NCBI RefSeq assembly: GCF_014645355.1
Contig: NZ_BMLS01000001.1
Span: forward strand, 1,054,001 to 1,118,000
Length of the DNA: 64,000 nt
Direction: 5' to 3'
From: Bowmanella pacifica
GTDB lineage: Bacteria; Pseudomonadota; Gammaproteobacteria; Enterobacterales; Alteromonadaceae
Shown here: positions 36,469 through 45,773 of the stretch, one piece after another
How the letters are laid out: the number at the start of each line of letters is the position of its first letter
Position numbering within the stretch: the stretch's first letter is position 1
Notes under the pieces: generated by a model
What the model was told of the DNA's origin: nothing
Seen by the model: the letters and a program-made list of their open reading frames with translations, nothing else
The model's database searches: none
Program-made: the position numbers and the translations under genes

Positions 36469-37266
36469 TTATCTTCCTCTTTGATTTGTCCATAACACCT
36501 TGGCCAGGGCGATACCGGCATTAACCTGGTGTTGTTCTTCCAATAATGGGCTGGCGATATTCTCACTGTGGGTGAGGTCAGAGTATTTAATATAAGCCCC
36601 CAACCACCAGTCTTTATGTCGCCAGGTTAATCCCAGGGAGACACCAGTGCCCAGCAGTCCTGACTTTGCTTGAAAAGCAGGTCGATCGGCCAGGTTATAT
36701 TGGGGGGCTACGTCGTAGTAGTAACCTTGGTGTCGTCTGTCGGCGTAACTGACAATTCCCTGCGCAGTCAGCGCAAGCCGGCCAGGTAATACCTCAGTCT
36801 GTAGTTGTTTTTCCCAGGTCAGGGCCATATCCCCCACCCAGCCAACATTCTGCAGTTTCCAATCTGAAATCGCCATAGCCTTATGCAAACGCCAGCTTAA
36901 CTGCCATTCGGGATGAAACTGATATTCCAGCTGTGGCCCGGCTCTGCCAACCCAGCCAAGCTCAGGCATTCCTTGGCGCCGTTCAGCCTTTTTCACCGGC
37001 AGGGCTCCTGAAGCCGTCAAGGACAATCGCCAATCCGCACTTTGCAGCAAGGTGCCGGTGACAGCTTCCTTATCCAGGGTTAGACGCTTATCACGGTAAT
37101 AGATATAGGGGAAAGGCAGCACAAACTTATAGTCTTCGGAGGAGCCAGCATATTTCGGCAATTGCCCGGCCACAGCACCAACACCTAGTTCCAGCACATA
37201 GTCAGACTCAGTGCTGTTTGCCGCAACTGCCATAAACATTAAGCAAGCAGTCAACAGCCTACCCAT
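36469..37266 (-). CDS. MipA/OmpV family outer-membrane protein
   Basis: The 265-residue protein has a signal peptide ending near AANS and a beta-barrel pattern of alternating hydrophobic residues. Family segments are GVGAVAGQLPKYAGSSEDYKF's start, LPFPYIYYRDKRL and a C-terminal aromatic-rich strand set ending VLWTNQRGR. MipA/OmpV proteins are outer-membrane barrels that scaffold murein enzymes or act as porins. The ATG overlaps the apeR-like stop by one base, which ties expression to the aryl polyene operon. A role in export or anchoring of the pigment lipid is plausible but unproven. Confidence 0.87.
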   Translation of the reverse strand: MGRLLTACLMFMAVAANSTESDYVLELGVGAVAGQLPKYAGSSEDYKFVLPFPYIYYRDKRLTLDKEAVTGTLLQSADWRLSLTASGALPVKKAERRQGMPELGWVGRAGPQLEYQFHPEWQLSWRLHKAMAISDWKLQNVGWVGDMALTWEKQLQTEVLPGRLALTAQGIVSYADRRHQGYYYDVAPQYNLADRPAFQAKSGLLGTGVSLGLTWRHKDWWLGAYIKYSDLTHSENIASPLLEEQHQVNAGIALAKVLWTNQRGR

Positions 37267-38492
37267 CAGTTGGCCCAGCGACGGAAAATCAGCGAAGTAT
37301 TAATACCACCAAAGGCAAAGTTGTTAGACATCACCCATTCCACATCTATATTGCGTCCACCCTGGCGAATATAATCCAGCTCGGCGCAACGCGGGTCGAT
37401 GTTGTCCAGATTAATGGTGGGAGCAAACCAACCTTTATTCATCATCTGGATACTGGCCCAGGCTTCAATACCGCCACAGGCACCCAGGGTATGGCCCAAA
37501 TAGCTTTTCAGTGAACTGATAGGCACAGCGCGTCCCAGCGCCTGAAGGGTGGCCACAGATTCGGCAATATCCCCGGCTTCGGTGGCGGTGCCATGGCCGT
37601 TCACATAGCCAATTTGAGCTCCATCAATACCGGCGTCGTCCAAAGCCAGTTGCATCGCCCGGCACATGGTCTCGCTGGTTGGCTGAGTAACATGCAAACC
37701 ATCTGAGTTGGTGCCAAAACCCACCAGTTCCGCATAAATGCTCGCGCCTCTGGCTTTGGCATGCTCTAACTCTTCCAGAATCAGGGTGCCGGCCCCTTCA
37801 CCAATGACCAGGCCGTCACGTTGAGCGTCATAAGGACGGGGGGTTAGTTCCGGGCTGTCATTACGGGTACTGGTGGCATACAAAGTATCAAACACCGCCG
37901 CCTCACTGACACAGAGTTCTTCAGCACCGCCAGCGATCATAACTTTCTGCTTACCGTATTTAATCGCCTCAAACGCATAACCTATGCCTTGGGAGGCTGA
38001 GGTACAGGCAGAGCTGGTGGTAATCACCCGGCCCTTGGCGGCATAGTAAACTGCCAGATTTACCGCCGTGGTATGTGCCATCATTTGAAGGTAACTGGTG
38101 GCCGTCACACCGCTCATATCGCCACAAGACAGCAGGTTACCAAAAGCCGGAATAGCTGAGGTAGAGCCAGTGGACGAGCCATAGGCAATGCCAGTGCTAC
38201 CGTCACTTAGCACCGCATCGCCGAGCAAACCTGCTTGTTGCAAGGCTTGTTCGGTGGCGGCGGTGGCCATAAGTGATACGCGCCCCATGGCGCGAATTTT
38301 CTTACGCTGAAAATGTGCCGGGCGGGAAAACTCAACGGGTGCCGCCAGCTTAGTGGCCAGCTCGCCCACCCTCTGCCAGTCGGGCATCAGCTTCACGGCA
38401 TTACGTTCCAGGCGCAGTGCCTGTTCAAAACCTTGCCAGTCATTACCCAGTGCCGTAATGGCCGACATACCAGTGACAACCACACGCTTCAT
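37266..38492 (-). CDS. apeR: Beta-ketoacyl-ACP synthase (ApeR-like)
   Basis: The 408-residue FabF-like ketosynthase has an intact Cys-His-His triad: SSACTSASQ, VNGHGTATEAGD and YLGHTLGACGG. In aryl polyene pathways ApeR is a homodimeric ketosynthase, thought to help with early elongation. Assignment rests on the family and on its place as the last of the core genes, directly after the ketoreductase. It overlaps that gene by one base upstream and MipA/OmpV by one base downstream. Confidence 0.92.
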   Translation of the reverse strand: MKRVVVTGMSAITALGNDWQGFEQALRLERNAVKLMPDWQRVGELATKLAAPVEFSRPAHFQRKKIRAMGRVSLMATAATEQALQQAGLLGDAVLSDGSTGIAYGSSTGSTSAIPAFGNLLSCGDMSGVTATSYLQMMAHTTAVNLAVYYAAKGRVITTSSACTSASQGIGYAFEAIKYGKQKVMIAGGAEELCVSEAAVFDTLYATSTRNDSPELTPRPYDAQRDGLVIGEGAGTLILEELEHAKARGASIYAELVGFGTNSDGLHVTQPTSETMCRAMQLALDDAGIDGAQIGYVNGHGTATEAGDIAESVATLQALGRAVPISSLKSYLGHTLGACGGIEAWASIQMMNKGWFAPTINLDNIDPRCAELDYIRQGGRNIDVEWVMSNNFAFGGINTSLIFRRWAN

Positions 38493-39217
38493 CAGCTTAA
38501 TCCACCATCTACGGCAAACACCTGGCGGGTGATATAGCCGGCATCATCACTAAACAAAAAATTCACCATGGCTGCTACTTCGTCCACCTTGCCCATGCGG
38601 CGCAAGGGAATATGCTGCATCAACTGCTCCTGAGGTAAATCTGCAACCATTTCGGTTTCGATAAGTCCAGGCGCCACAGCGTTACAGGTAATCTTGCGTT
38701 TGGCTAGCTCCAGCGCCAGCGACTTAGTGGCACCAATTAACCCCGCCTTGGATGCACTGTAATTTACCTGACCACGGTTACCCAACAGCCCAGACACCGA
38801 AGTAACTGTCACAATGCGGCCACCTTGTCTGGCCTGTACCATAGGCATAATCAGGGGGTGCAGCACATTATAAAAACCGTCCAGGTTGGTACGCAGCACC
38901 AGATCCCAGTCATCGCCAGACATGGCCGGAAAGGCATTGTCGCGGGTAATGCCGGCATTACAGACCACACCATAGAAAGCCCCTTGTTCGGCCACTTCCG
39001 CTTCTAACACGCTGGCGGTCTGCTGCCGGTCACAGGCATCAAATTGCAGCAATCTGGGCGCGGGAGCAAAGGCCGCAATCTCGCTTTGTACGCTTTGCAC
39101 CTTTGACAGACTGCCCCGGTAATGTAAGCACACCTCAAACCCGGCCTTGGCTAGCCTGATAGCAATAGCACCACCCAGACCACCGCTGGCACCGGTGACC
39201 AGTACTCGTTTATTCAT
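38492..39217 (-). CDS. apeQ: 3-ketoacyl-ACP reductase (ApeQ-like)
   Basis: This FabG-like SDR of 241 residues has TGASGGLGGAIA at the N-terminus, CNAGITRD, and the catalytic YSASKAG. The GG-TEMV-type C-terminus is typical of ketoacyl reductases. It would reduce the beta-keto group after each elongation. ATG 39217 (GGAA upstream) is chosen over GTG 39229. It overlaps the dehydratase gene by 8 bases and the apeR gene by one. Confidence 0.92.
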   Translation of the reverse strand: MNKRVLVTGASGGLGGAIAIRLAKAGFEVCLHYRGSLSKVQSVQSEIAAFAPAPRLLQFDACDRQQTASVLEAEVAEQGAFYGVVCNAGITRDNAFPAMSGDDWDLVLRTNLDGFYNVLHPLIMPMVQARQGGRIVTVTSVSGLLGNRGQVNYSASKAGLIGATKSLALELAKRKITCNAVAPGLIETEMVADLPQEQLMQHIPLRRMGKVDEVAAMVNFLFSDDAGYITRQVFAVDGGLS

Positions 39218-39674
39218 TTGTTTTTCCACTGGCTTCTCTCACATACTGACTGGCATTCTCAGGCTGAAATACATTAATTTTGGCCTGGGCCAATACCATC
39301 CCTGCGGCTTCAATGCGGCAATCAAATACCCCCAAACCGGATGCCTCCCTGTGTAACTGCTCAACACTGACCAACAGCTCGGTGCCATTGGCAAAATGGC
39401 TATGCAGACACTCGTACTTACGGCTGCCCAATAAAAAACCCACGCTGATGGGTTCACCCGCATCCCTGGCCTGCGCACCGGCAAATGCCGCGATAGTCTG
39501 CGCCATATACTCCATTCCCACATGGGCAGGTACGCCATTTAGTGCTGAGTCGAAAAAATTAACCTGAGGGTGAATACAGACCCTGCACTTAGCATGCTGC
39601 TCATCATACGCGACCATGGCATCTATCAATACCATAGGGGGTCTGTGAGGAATAAGATCTTCTATCTGATACAT
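39210..39674 (-). CDS. apeP: ApeP-like 3-hydroxyacyl-ACP dehydratase
   Basis: The 154-residue hotdog-fold protein begins YQIEDLIPHRPPMVLIDAM, the start typical of FabZ-like and ApeP dehydratases. A central helix includes HVGMEYMAQTIAAFAG, with the Glu/His pair expected at the active site. With the second hotdog protein (ApeI-like) it would dehydrate the hydroxyacyl chain to build conjugated double bonds. ATG 39674 is preceded by GAGAGTGAG and begins 4 bases after the ketosynthase stop. Confidence 0.9.
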   Translation of the reverse strand: MYQIEDLIPHRPPMVLIDAMVAYDEQHAKCRVCIHPQVNFFDSALNGVPAHVGMEYMAQTIAAFAGAQARDAGEPISVGFLLGSRKYECLHSHFANGTELLVSVEQLHREASGLGVFDCRIEAAGMVLAQAKINVFQPENASQYVREASGKTNE

Positions 39675-39678
39675 CGGC

Positions 39679-40836
39679 TCACTCTCTTGCCAACAACAGT
39701 GCAACGTTACTGCCGCCGAAGGCAAACGAATTGGATAAACAATAGTTAAGCGATTCAACCTGTATGATGCTTTGCAGCAGATTGATGGGCGCCAGTGTCG
39801 GGTCGCTTAGCCCGTTATGCTGGTTGGCCGGCAACCAGGCTTCAGCTTGGTTCATTAGCAGCCAACAGATACCCGCTTCAATTGCCCCCGCCGCACCCAA
39901 GGTATGACCGGTAAGCGCCTTGGTTGAACTGCAAGGCACTTGTGAGCAAAGCCGATTAACCGCCTTTGATTCCATCTCATCATTAAGCGGTGTACCTGTG
40001 CCATGCAGATTCAAATAGCCCAATGAGGATGCCACTATCCCGGCCATATCCAACGCTTTGTGCATAGCCTGATAGGCACCTGTGCCTTCTGGGTGCGGGG
40101 CAGAGATATGGTAAGCGTCGGCACTTTCGCCAAAACCGGCCAGACGAATCCCGTTGTTGCCTTTTTGCATCACAAACAAGGCAGCCCCCTCACCGATATT
40201 GATACCGTCCCGTGCTTTGCCGAACGGCTGACACACTCCCGCGGATACCGATTCCAGCGCGGCAAAACCATTTAGCGTTAGCTTACATAAGCTGTCTACG
40301 CCGCCGGTAATCACCACATCTGCCATATCAGCGTCGAGCAGCAGCCGGGCACTAATCAAGGCTTTAGCTGACGATGAGCAAGCAGTGGAAATACAATACG
40401 CAGGGCCGGTGGCCCCACTCAGGCTGGCGATAAAGCTTGCCGGTGCATGCATTTCCTGGGTGGTATAGTGGTAAGTAGCGGGTAAACGCCCTTCTGCATC
40501 CAGTTGCGCCAGCGCCTGCTCACCTTCGGCAATACCAGAGGTGCTGGTACCCAAAATAACCGCCAATCGATGCGGCGCACAGTTCAGCTTTTTAATCACT
40601 TCGGCAATTTGCTGATATGCCGCGAAAGCTAGTTGGTTATTGCGGCTTTGATACTCTACAGGGAAGTCTGTCATATCGGGCAAGGGGGAATTTACCGCCC
40701 CTACCATCACCTGGCGTTGCGGCAAAAGATCCTGGCGTGCAGACAGAAACTGACCTCCCCTGAGGCAGTTACTCAGCACGTCCTGACCGTTATTGCCCAG
40801 CGCACAGACTATGCCCAGGCTGACTAAACTACTCAT
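39679..40836 (-). CDS. apeO: Beta-ketoacyl-ACP synthase (ApeO-like)
   Basis: The 385-residue ketosynthase has an intact catalytic triad: Cys in STACSSSAKAL, His in NLHGTGTPLND and His in LTGHTLGAAGA. In characterised clusters ApeO pairs with the Cys-less ApeC (chain length factor) to extend the polyene. ApeC's counterpart is present at the other end of this operon. It overlaps the DUF3261 lipoprotein gene by 8 bases. Confidence 0.9.
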   Translation of the reverse strand: MSSLVSLGIVCALGNNGQDVLSNCLRGGQFLSARQDLLPQRQVMVGAVNSPLPDMTDFPVEYQSRNNQLAFAAYQQIAEVIKKLNCAPHRLAVILGTSTSGIAEGEQALAQLDAEGRLPATYHYTTQEMHAPASFIASLSGATGPAYCISTACSSSAKALISARLLLDADMADVVITGGVDSLCKLTLNGFAALESVSAGVCQPFGKARDGINIGEGAALFVMQKGNNGIRLAGFGESADAYHISAPHPEGTGAYQAMHKALDMAGIVASSLGYLNLHGTGTPLNDEMESKAVNRLCSQVPCSSTKALTGHTLGAAGAIEAGICWLLMNQAEAWLPANQHNGLSDPTLAPINLLQSIIQVESLNYCLSNSFAFGGSNVALLLARE

Positions 40837-41380
40837 GCAGTTGCCATTGCTCCAAAAGCCGAATCTCTATTTGATACTTGTCGCGTAAATGTACGAAGCG
40901 GCGAATATTGCCTTCACTGGTTAATCGAAACAAGCTTTCGTCCGCTAGCTTTACCACCCGCTCTGCACCAGCCTGCTCAAGCCGGGCTTCACCCAGCAAG
41001 CCCTTACTCACCAATGACACTGGCCAGGCGGACAGCTGGTAATAAGCCAGGATTTTGCCAATATCAAAGCCCGGCATAGGCAGATTTTGCTGGATTTGGT
41101 ACCCCTGCTGCGCATGCCAACTCAAATCAAACAAACTCACGCCACTTGGCGCCAGGCCGCTCATTTGCAGACTATGGCCATCATACTCGGTTTGTAGCAG
41201 CAGGCTGTGTGAACCTTCGGCCGAAGTGACCTGCAACTGCTCCAGTCGTCCTTCACCAATCAGATTATCGGGCGGCGGTTGCAGGACATAGTTGGTATTG
41301 TCGGTTAACACCACATGCCGGGTCACTTGTCCCGCACAAGCGCATAAAGCCAATACCAGAAGGATTATTAGGCTGCGCAT
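40829..41380 (-). CDS. DUF3261 domain lipoprotein
   Basis: The 183-residue lipoprotein has a signal ending ALCAC (Cys14/16) and a mature LolA/LolB-like beta-sheet layout. DUF3261 lipoproteins are regular members of aryl polyene clusters; by position this corresponds to ApeN. It probably helps move or insert the polyene lipid at the outer membrane, together with the LolA-like protein and the MMPL exporter. It overlaps the upstream flavin enzyme gene by 13 bases. Confidence 0.85.
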   Translation of the reverse strand: MRSLIILLVLALCACAGQVTRHVVLTDNTNYVLQPPPDNLIGEGRLEQLQVTSAEGSHSLLLQTEYDGHSLQMSGLAPSGVSLFDLSWHAQQGYQIQQNLPMPGFDIGKILAYYQLSAWPVSLVSKGLLGEARLEQAGAERVVKLADESLFRLTSEGNIRRFVHLRDKYQIEIRLLEQWQLHE

Positions 41381-42594
41381 ATCTGGGCCAGGGTATTGAG
41401 ACGCCGCTTGGCGTCAGATACAAAAGGATTTTTGCCATCCCAGGCGTAGCCAGCTAGCACCGAACAAACCATGCGCTTAATCCCAGGATCGGGGGCTGGG
41501 TAAAAAATGATGTCCTGCAATCGGGTGTCATACCACCCCCCAACAAATTCCTTAAAGCAACCGATACCACTTCGCAGCGGGTCGCTGAATTCGGTTTGCC
41601 AGTCCACCGGCTGTCCTGCCAGCTGTTTTACCACCAAGGGCACGGCCAAATTGGCGGATTGCAATGCAATGGTCACGCCCGAGGAAAACACCGGGTCAAG
41701 GAACTCGCCAGCATTGCCAAGCAAGGCATAGCCGTCACCAAACAGCTGTCTGACATTGGCGGAATAACCCATAATAGTGCGCAACGGCTGCACCACTTCG
41801 GCATCAATCAACAATTGGTGCAGCTCAGGCGTTTGCTTGATGAAATGCCACAGCATCGCCTCATCGTCCAAGTCTCCGGCCTGCTGATAATGTTGCTCAA
41901 GACCCACTACTCCTAAACTACTGGTGCCATCAGAAAAGGGGATCAACCAAAACCAGATATCCTGCTTTTGCGAATGCACGGTAATCAGAATCTTATTGCG
42001 ATCAAAATGCGCTGGGGCATGATCGCGCACATGAGTAAAGACCGCCTTACGCACCGGAAAGTCCGACGGACTTTCAAGGTCAAGTAATCTTGGCAATACC
42101 CGGCCGAAACCGCTGGCATCCAAAACAAAACGGCAGCTCAGCTGATACTGTTGTTGCTCGTTTAAATCATCTACCGTCAGGGTCATTGCCCCGGCTTGGC
42201 CACATACGTCCAGCAACTGGTGCCGATATCGAATCTGGGCACCTTTGTTGGCAGCACCATCAGCCAGCAACTTGTCAAACTCAGCACGTTTTACCTGAAA
42301 GGTGGTGCCCGGACCTTCGGAATATTTGTCACTGAAATCGAACACTGTGTATTGGCCGTCTTTCAAAAAGGCCGCGCCGTTTTTTAACTGAAAACCATGC
42401 TGATTAACTGCCTCTACCAATCCGGCCTTATCCAAAAAGGCCATGCTTTGTGGCAATAAGCTCTCACCTATGGAGAAACGCGGAAACTGTTCTTTTTCCA
42501 GCACAATGACCGACAGCCCCTGGTCTACCAACATTGCCGCTGCACAAGCGCCGGCTGGCCCCGCTCCAATTACCACGACATCACAAAGGTTCAT
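41368..42594 (-). CDS. Flavin-dependent halogenase-like oxidoreductase
   Basis: The 408-residue FAD enzyme has GAGPAG (10-15), GESLLP (43-48) and FQLKNGAAF, placing Lys71 where carrier-protein-type halogenases have their catalytic Lys. It also has VKRAEFDKLL (101-110), the WxWxIP signature as WFWLIP (214-219), and DPVFSSGV near 300. Together these match flavin-dependent halogenases of the CndH/PltA style rather than plain monooxygenases. The E. coli-type aryl polyene cluster lacks this gene, while brominated xanthomonadins and chlorinated flexirubins show that such pigments can be halogenated. Halogenation here is inference; many proteins of this family are annotated only as FAD oxidoreductases. 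No flavin reductase gene is nearby. Confidence 0.8.
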   Translation of the reverse strand: MNLCDVVVIGAGPAGACAAAMLVDQGLSVIVLEKEQFPRFSIGESLLPQSMAFLDKAGLVEAVNQHGFQLKNGAAFLKDGQYTVFDFSDKYSEGPGTTFQVKRAEFDKLLADGAANKGAQIRYRHQLLDVCGQAGAMTLTVDDLNEQQQYQLSCRFVLDASGFGRVLPRLLDLESPSDFPVRKAVFTHVRDHAPAHFDRNKILITVHSQKQDIWFWLIPFSDGTSSLGVVGLEQHYQQAGDLDDEAMLWHFIKQTPELHQLLIDAEVVQPLRTIMGYSANVRQLFGDGYALLGNAGEFLDPVFSSGVTIALQSANLAVPLVVKQLAGQPVDWQTEFSDPLRSGIGCFKEFVGGWYDTRLQDIIFYPAPDPGIKRMVCSVLAGYAWDGKNPFVSDAKRRLNTLAQICAA

Positions 42595-44824
42595 TTATAT
42601 TCCTTATCCAGGCTGCTGGTAACAGCCGACAAACCAGCCAGCCCAGGCTGAGCCCGACCAGCAACGTAAAACCAAATTGATAGATGGCCGGTGTCTGACT
42701 GAACACCATCATGCCAAATGCCAGCATGGAGGTTAGTGACGACATCAACAGCGCTTGCCTGACGTGACCGCTGTCCCCATGCTCAGTAATAAATACCAGG
42801 TAATCCACCAGCAAGGCGACTATCAGGACGCAGGCCAGTAAATTAAACAAGCTGGCATAGCCTAACCACCACTGCCCAATAATAAGCGCATTGCCGGTCA
42901 CCAATGCACAGATGCCAACCATTAGTGCACCTCTTTTGACGCCATAACGCCAGGACAGCAATAGCCCCATACACAGCAAGGCCGCCAGCAAAAATTCCAT
43001 CAGATACAGGCGTAACTGCTTAAGTGACGCGCTAATCAGTGCGGGTTCATCATGCAATTGCAGCGGGAAATCCAGTCTCTGATTGACCGCCTCAAGTTGC
43101 TGCTTATCCAATGACCCGGCAAAGCGCAGTACCCCTGTCCAATGATGGCCGTTATGCAACACCGGGGGGTAAGCGCGGCGCAGCGCTTCGGGTAACAAGG
43201 CCAGGGTCAGCACAGCATCCGGGGCATCCAGTAATTGCTGCAATGCGCCTTCCTGCCAGTATGAAGAGATATCATCAAGCTGCCCCTGCACCAGGCCTTC
43301 ACGCAGCCAACTGGCATTTTGACTTTGTTGGGCCATGGAAGGCAGCCATTGGTCCAGCCCACTCAGTGCCTGAGGATCCAACCCCACCGCACTGAAGGCA
43401 TGACGGATGGCGGCAAAACGTTGCAACAACTGCTCCTCATTGTCAGCTTCAACACTGAGTAATCGCGGGTATTGCGTATAACCACTCAGACTCGCAACCT
43501 GCTGCTCGTTTTGCAAAAGCCAAGCTGGTGAACTGTTAAATAAACGCACATCATCAGCAAAACGCAGTTGCCAAGCTCCGCTTATCGCGGCCAGTAGCAT
43601 CAGCGCCAGCAATGACCGACAGGCAAGTGCTGAGCCGGGTTTGCTCTTTGCGGCTTGAGGTGGGAAGTGAAGAGGTAGCCAGGCCAGCAGCAACAAGGCC
43701 GTAAGCAGAGCAAACGCCAACCCGGCCGCCACAAAGACGCCAACTTGTTTAAGCAAGTCGATGGGCAATAGTGTCAGCAGTAAATAGCTAATGGCCGTGG
43801 TTACGGCACTGGTTAACAATGCCGGGGTAAGGTGCTTGACCAGGGCGCGTCCCCGCTCCCCGGTGTAGCGGGCCAAGCACAACAAATGATAGGCATAGTC
43901 CACCGCGATCCCTATCAGGCTTACGGCAAACACCAGGGCTAAAAGCTGAACCTGCTGAAAAACCAGCAACAGCGCTGCAAACCCTGCCAGCAGCGAGCTG
44001 CCAATCAAAACAGTTGTGAGCAACAACGGCTTGATGCGACGAAACATCAGCAGCGTTAGCAGCACTACACCCAGCAATGACATGCCACCGAATAGCTGCA
44101 TTTCAAAACTGGCGCGACTGCTTGCCACAGCAGTATGAAACAGCATGCCACTGCGCAGCACCTGGGTATCAGCAGGCAAGCTAGTTAGCAACACGTCTAG
44201 TTGCTCCACTAACCACGGAGCTTGTTTTACGTTTAGTGCCTGCTCGTCCAGTTGCAGAAACAGGCCGTAATATCGCTGCTCACCTTGCAGGTACCAGTAT
44301 TCACCGTCCTGGCGCCACTTTCCCTGCACCCGGGGAAACCAGTCGACTAGATTCAATAAAGGGGCAGAGCCAATAGTCAGTCCCACCAGAGGGTTACCTG
44401 GCTGACTTAACACAGTGAAATAACGCTCGACTATGTAATCGTAGTTATCATTAAGCCGGGCATGCTCTGCCTCAGCGGAAAGTAACGACAAAGGAAAGCG
44501 GCCAAAAACATTCACCAAGGTGGCGATATCCAACCCTTTGGATGGGTCCGTTGCACTGCCGCTAACCCCTTCCAACCCGGCGATTTTGTCCCGGAGTATG
44601 GGTAACGCCCTGGTCAGGGTCTGACTGTCGCTGTGACTGAGCAATAACAGTGCCTGTTGCTGATACTGACCGGCCACCTGCTGCATCAGGGGATCAACAC
44701 TGCCAGATGGCAGCAACTGTCTGAGATCAGCGCGAAACTCAGTGCGTGGCAGTGTCAGGCTCAGGCTTACCAGCATCAGCAGTAAAACCACTCCCCAGCA
44801 CATTGGCCAGCGCCAATTGTTCAC
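42581..44824 (-). CDS. MMPL/RND-family exporter of the aryl polyene cluster
   Basis: The 747-residue inner-membrane protein has two repeats of one helix, a periplasmic domain and five helices, as in MMPL transporters. Conserved GIAVDYAYHLL in the first half and LVALLVDYLVFITEHGD in the second carry the Asp-Tyr proton-relay motif. It would lift the aryl polyene lipid from the inner membrane to the LolA-like carrier. By position it corresponds to ApeM. The start is a GTG overlapping the LolA-like stop as GTGA. Confidence 0.9.
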   Translation of the reverse strand: MNNWRWPMCWGVVLLLMLVSLSLTLPRTEFRADLRQLLPSGSVDPLMQQVAGQYQQQALLLLSHSDSQTLTRALPILRDKIAGLEGVSGSATDPSKGLDIATLVNVFGRFPLSLLSAEAEHARLNDNYDYIVERYFTVLSQPGNPLVGLTIGSAPLLNLVDWFPRVQGKWRQDGEYWYLQGEQRYYGLFLQLDEQALNVKQAPWLVEQLDVLLTSLPADTQVLRSGMLFHTAVASSRASFEMQLFGGMSLLGVVLLTLLMFRRIKPLLLTTVLIGSSLLAGFAALLLVFQQVQLLALVFAVSLIGIAVDYAYHLLCLARYTGERGRALVKHLTPALLTSAVTTAISYLLLTLLPIDLLKQVGVFVAAGLAFALLTALLLLAWLPLHFPPQAAKSKPGSALACRSLLALMLLAAISGAWQLRFADDVRLFNSSPAWLLQNEQQVASLSGYTQYPRLLSVEADNEEQLLQRFAAIRHAFSAVGLDPQALSGLDQWLPSMAQQSQNASWLREGLVQGQLDDISSYWQEGALQQLLDAPDAVLTLALLPEALRRAYPPVLHNGHHWTGVLRFAGSLDKQQLEAVNQRLDFPLQLHDEPALISASLKQLRLYLMEFLLAALLCMGLLLSWRYGVKRGALMVGICALVTGNALIIGQWWLGYASLFNLLACVLIVALLVDYLVFITEHGDSGHVRQALLMSSLTSMLAFGMMVFSQTPAIYQFGFTLLVGLSLGWLVCRLLPAAWIRNINEPL

Positions 44825-45363
44825 TGCAAGGGCTCCGGCTCAGATTCAGGCATAGGTGCCAAGACGATACGGGCCTGGGTGCCGTTGGTTTCAAATAATC
44901 GAATCTGCTGCTGGGTGTCAGACAAGCGGCAAAGTTCAAACTGGCTGAACAAATCGCGCAAAAACGGCTGTTTGGGTGTCATAGTGACGCACTCTTGCTG
45001 CCAGGTCAGATCAAACACCTCTTGCCAGCTCTGTACATCACCGCTAAACAAAATCAGTAGCACCTGCGAAACCTGGCCATCACTGGTCAGCACCTGCGGG
45101 TTTCCTTGCGCATCCTCTTCCGCCACCCCTTGTTCGTCGATCAGCAGCTTATTATTCAGTGGCGCTTGGGTATGCCAAATCAGCTGTTTTCTGTCAGGAT
45201 CGTAAGCAAACAACCCACGTGAAACAAAAGGACGTTTAAGCTGGGGCAACTGTTTTTCCTGCACAAAGGTGCCTTGCTGCAACGCTCCCAGCCATGTCGG
45301 TGCATCCTGAGGTTCGGCATTTAGTGAAAACGCAGCCAGCATCAGCAGTATTATGGATTTCAT
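44821..45363 (-). CDS. LolA-like periplasmic carrier protein
   Basis: The 180-residue protein has a signal peptide (MKSIILLMLAAFSLNA) and the LolA-like pattern GTFVQEKQLPQLKRP followed by SRGLFAYDPDRKQLIWHT. LolA ferries hydrophobic lipoproteins across the periplasm; cluster-specific copies are thought to carry the polyene lipid. By position it is the ApeL equivalent. Four-base overlaps join it to the thioesterase gene upstream and the MMPL gene downstream. Confidence 0.88.
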   Translation of the reverse strand: MKSIILLMLAAFSLNAEPQDAPTWLGALQQGTFVQEKQLPQLKRPFVSRGLFAYDPDRKQLIWHTQAPLNNKLLIDEQGVAEEDAQGNPQVLTSDGQVSQVLLILFSGDVQSWQEVFDLTWQQECVTMTPKQPFLRDLFSQFELCRLSDTQQQIRLFETNGTQARIVLAPMPESEPEPLQ

Positions 45364-45773
45364 AAGGCCGCCAACTTATCCAACAGCACTTGTGGGCTGG
45401 CAAACTGCATCTCGCCGCTTTGCTTACATACCGCGACTTGAATAGTCGATGCTTTGGTCAGCTTCTTACCTGTAGCTTCATCACGAATCAGATAGGCAAT
45501 CTTCAATCTGTTCTCATACTCAAGCAGATTTGCCTCAATGCGTATCTTATCTGTCATGCGGGCGGAACCCACGTACTTAATGTGCATGTCAACAATGGGC
45601 CAGACATAACCCGATGCTTCCATATCCGGATAGTCATAATTGAACTTACGTAACAGTTCACATCTGGCCAGTTCCAGATACTTTACGTAGTGCCCATGCC
45701 ACACCACGTGCATGGCATCTACGTCGAAAAAGGGTACCTCGACCACCAGACTGGCACTTGGAAGACTATGCAT
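45360..45773 (-). CDS. apeK: Acyl-CoA/ACP thioesterase (4HBT family, ApeK-like)
   Basis: The 137-residue hotdog protein has VPFFDVDAMHVVWHGHYVKY, the 4-hydroxybenzoyl-CoA thioesterase active-site segment with its Asp. In aryl polyene synthesis ApeK-type thioesterases act as editing or release enzymes. It overlaps the ammonia-lyase gene by 8 bases and the LolA-like gene by four. Confidence 0.9.
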   Translation of the reverse strand: MHSLPSASLVVEVPFFDVDAMHVVWHGHYVKYLELARCELLRKFNYDYPDMEASGYVWPIVDMHIKYVGSARMTDKIRIEANLLEYENRLKIAYLIRDEATGKKLTKASTIQVAVCKQSGEMQFASPQVLLDKLAAL

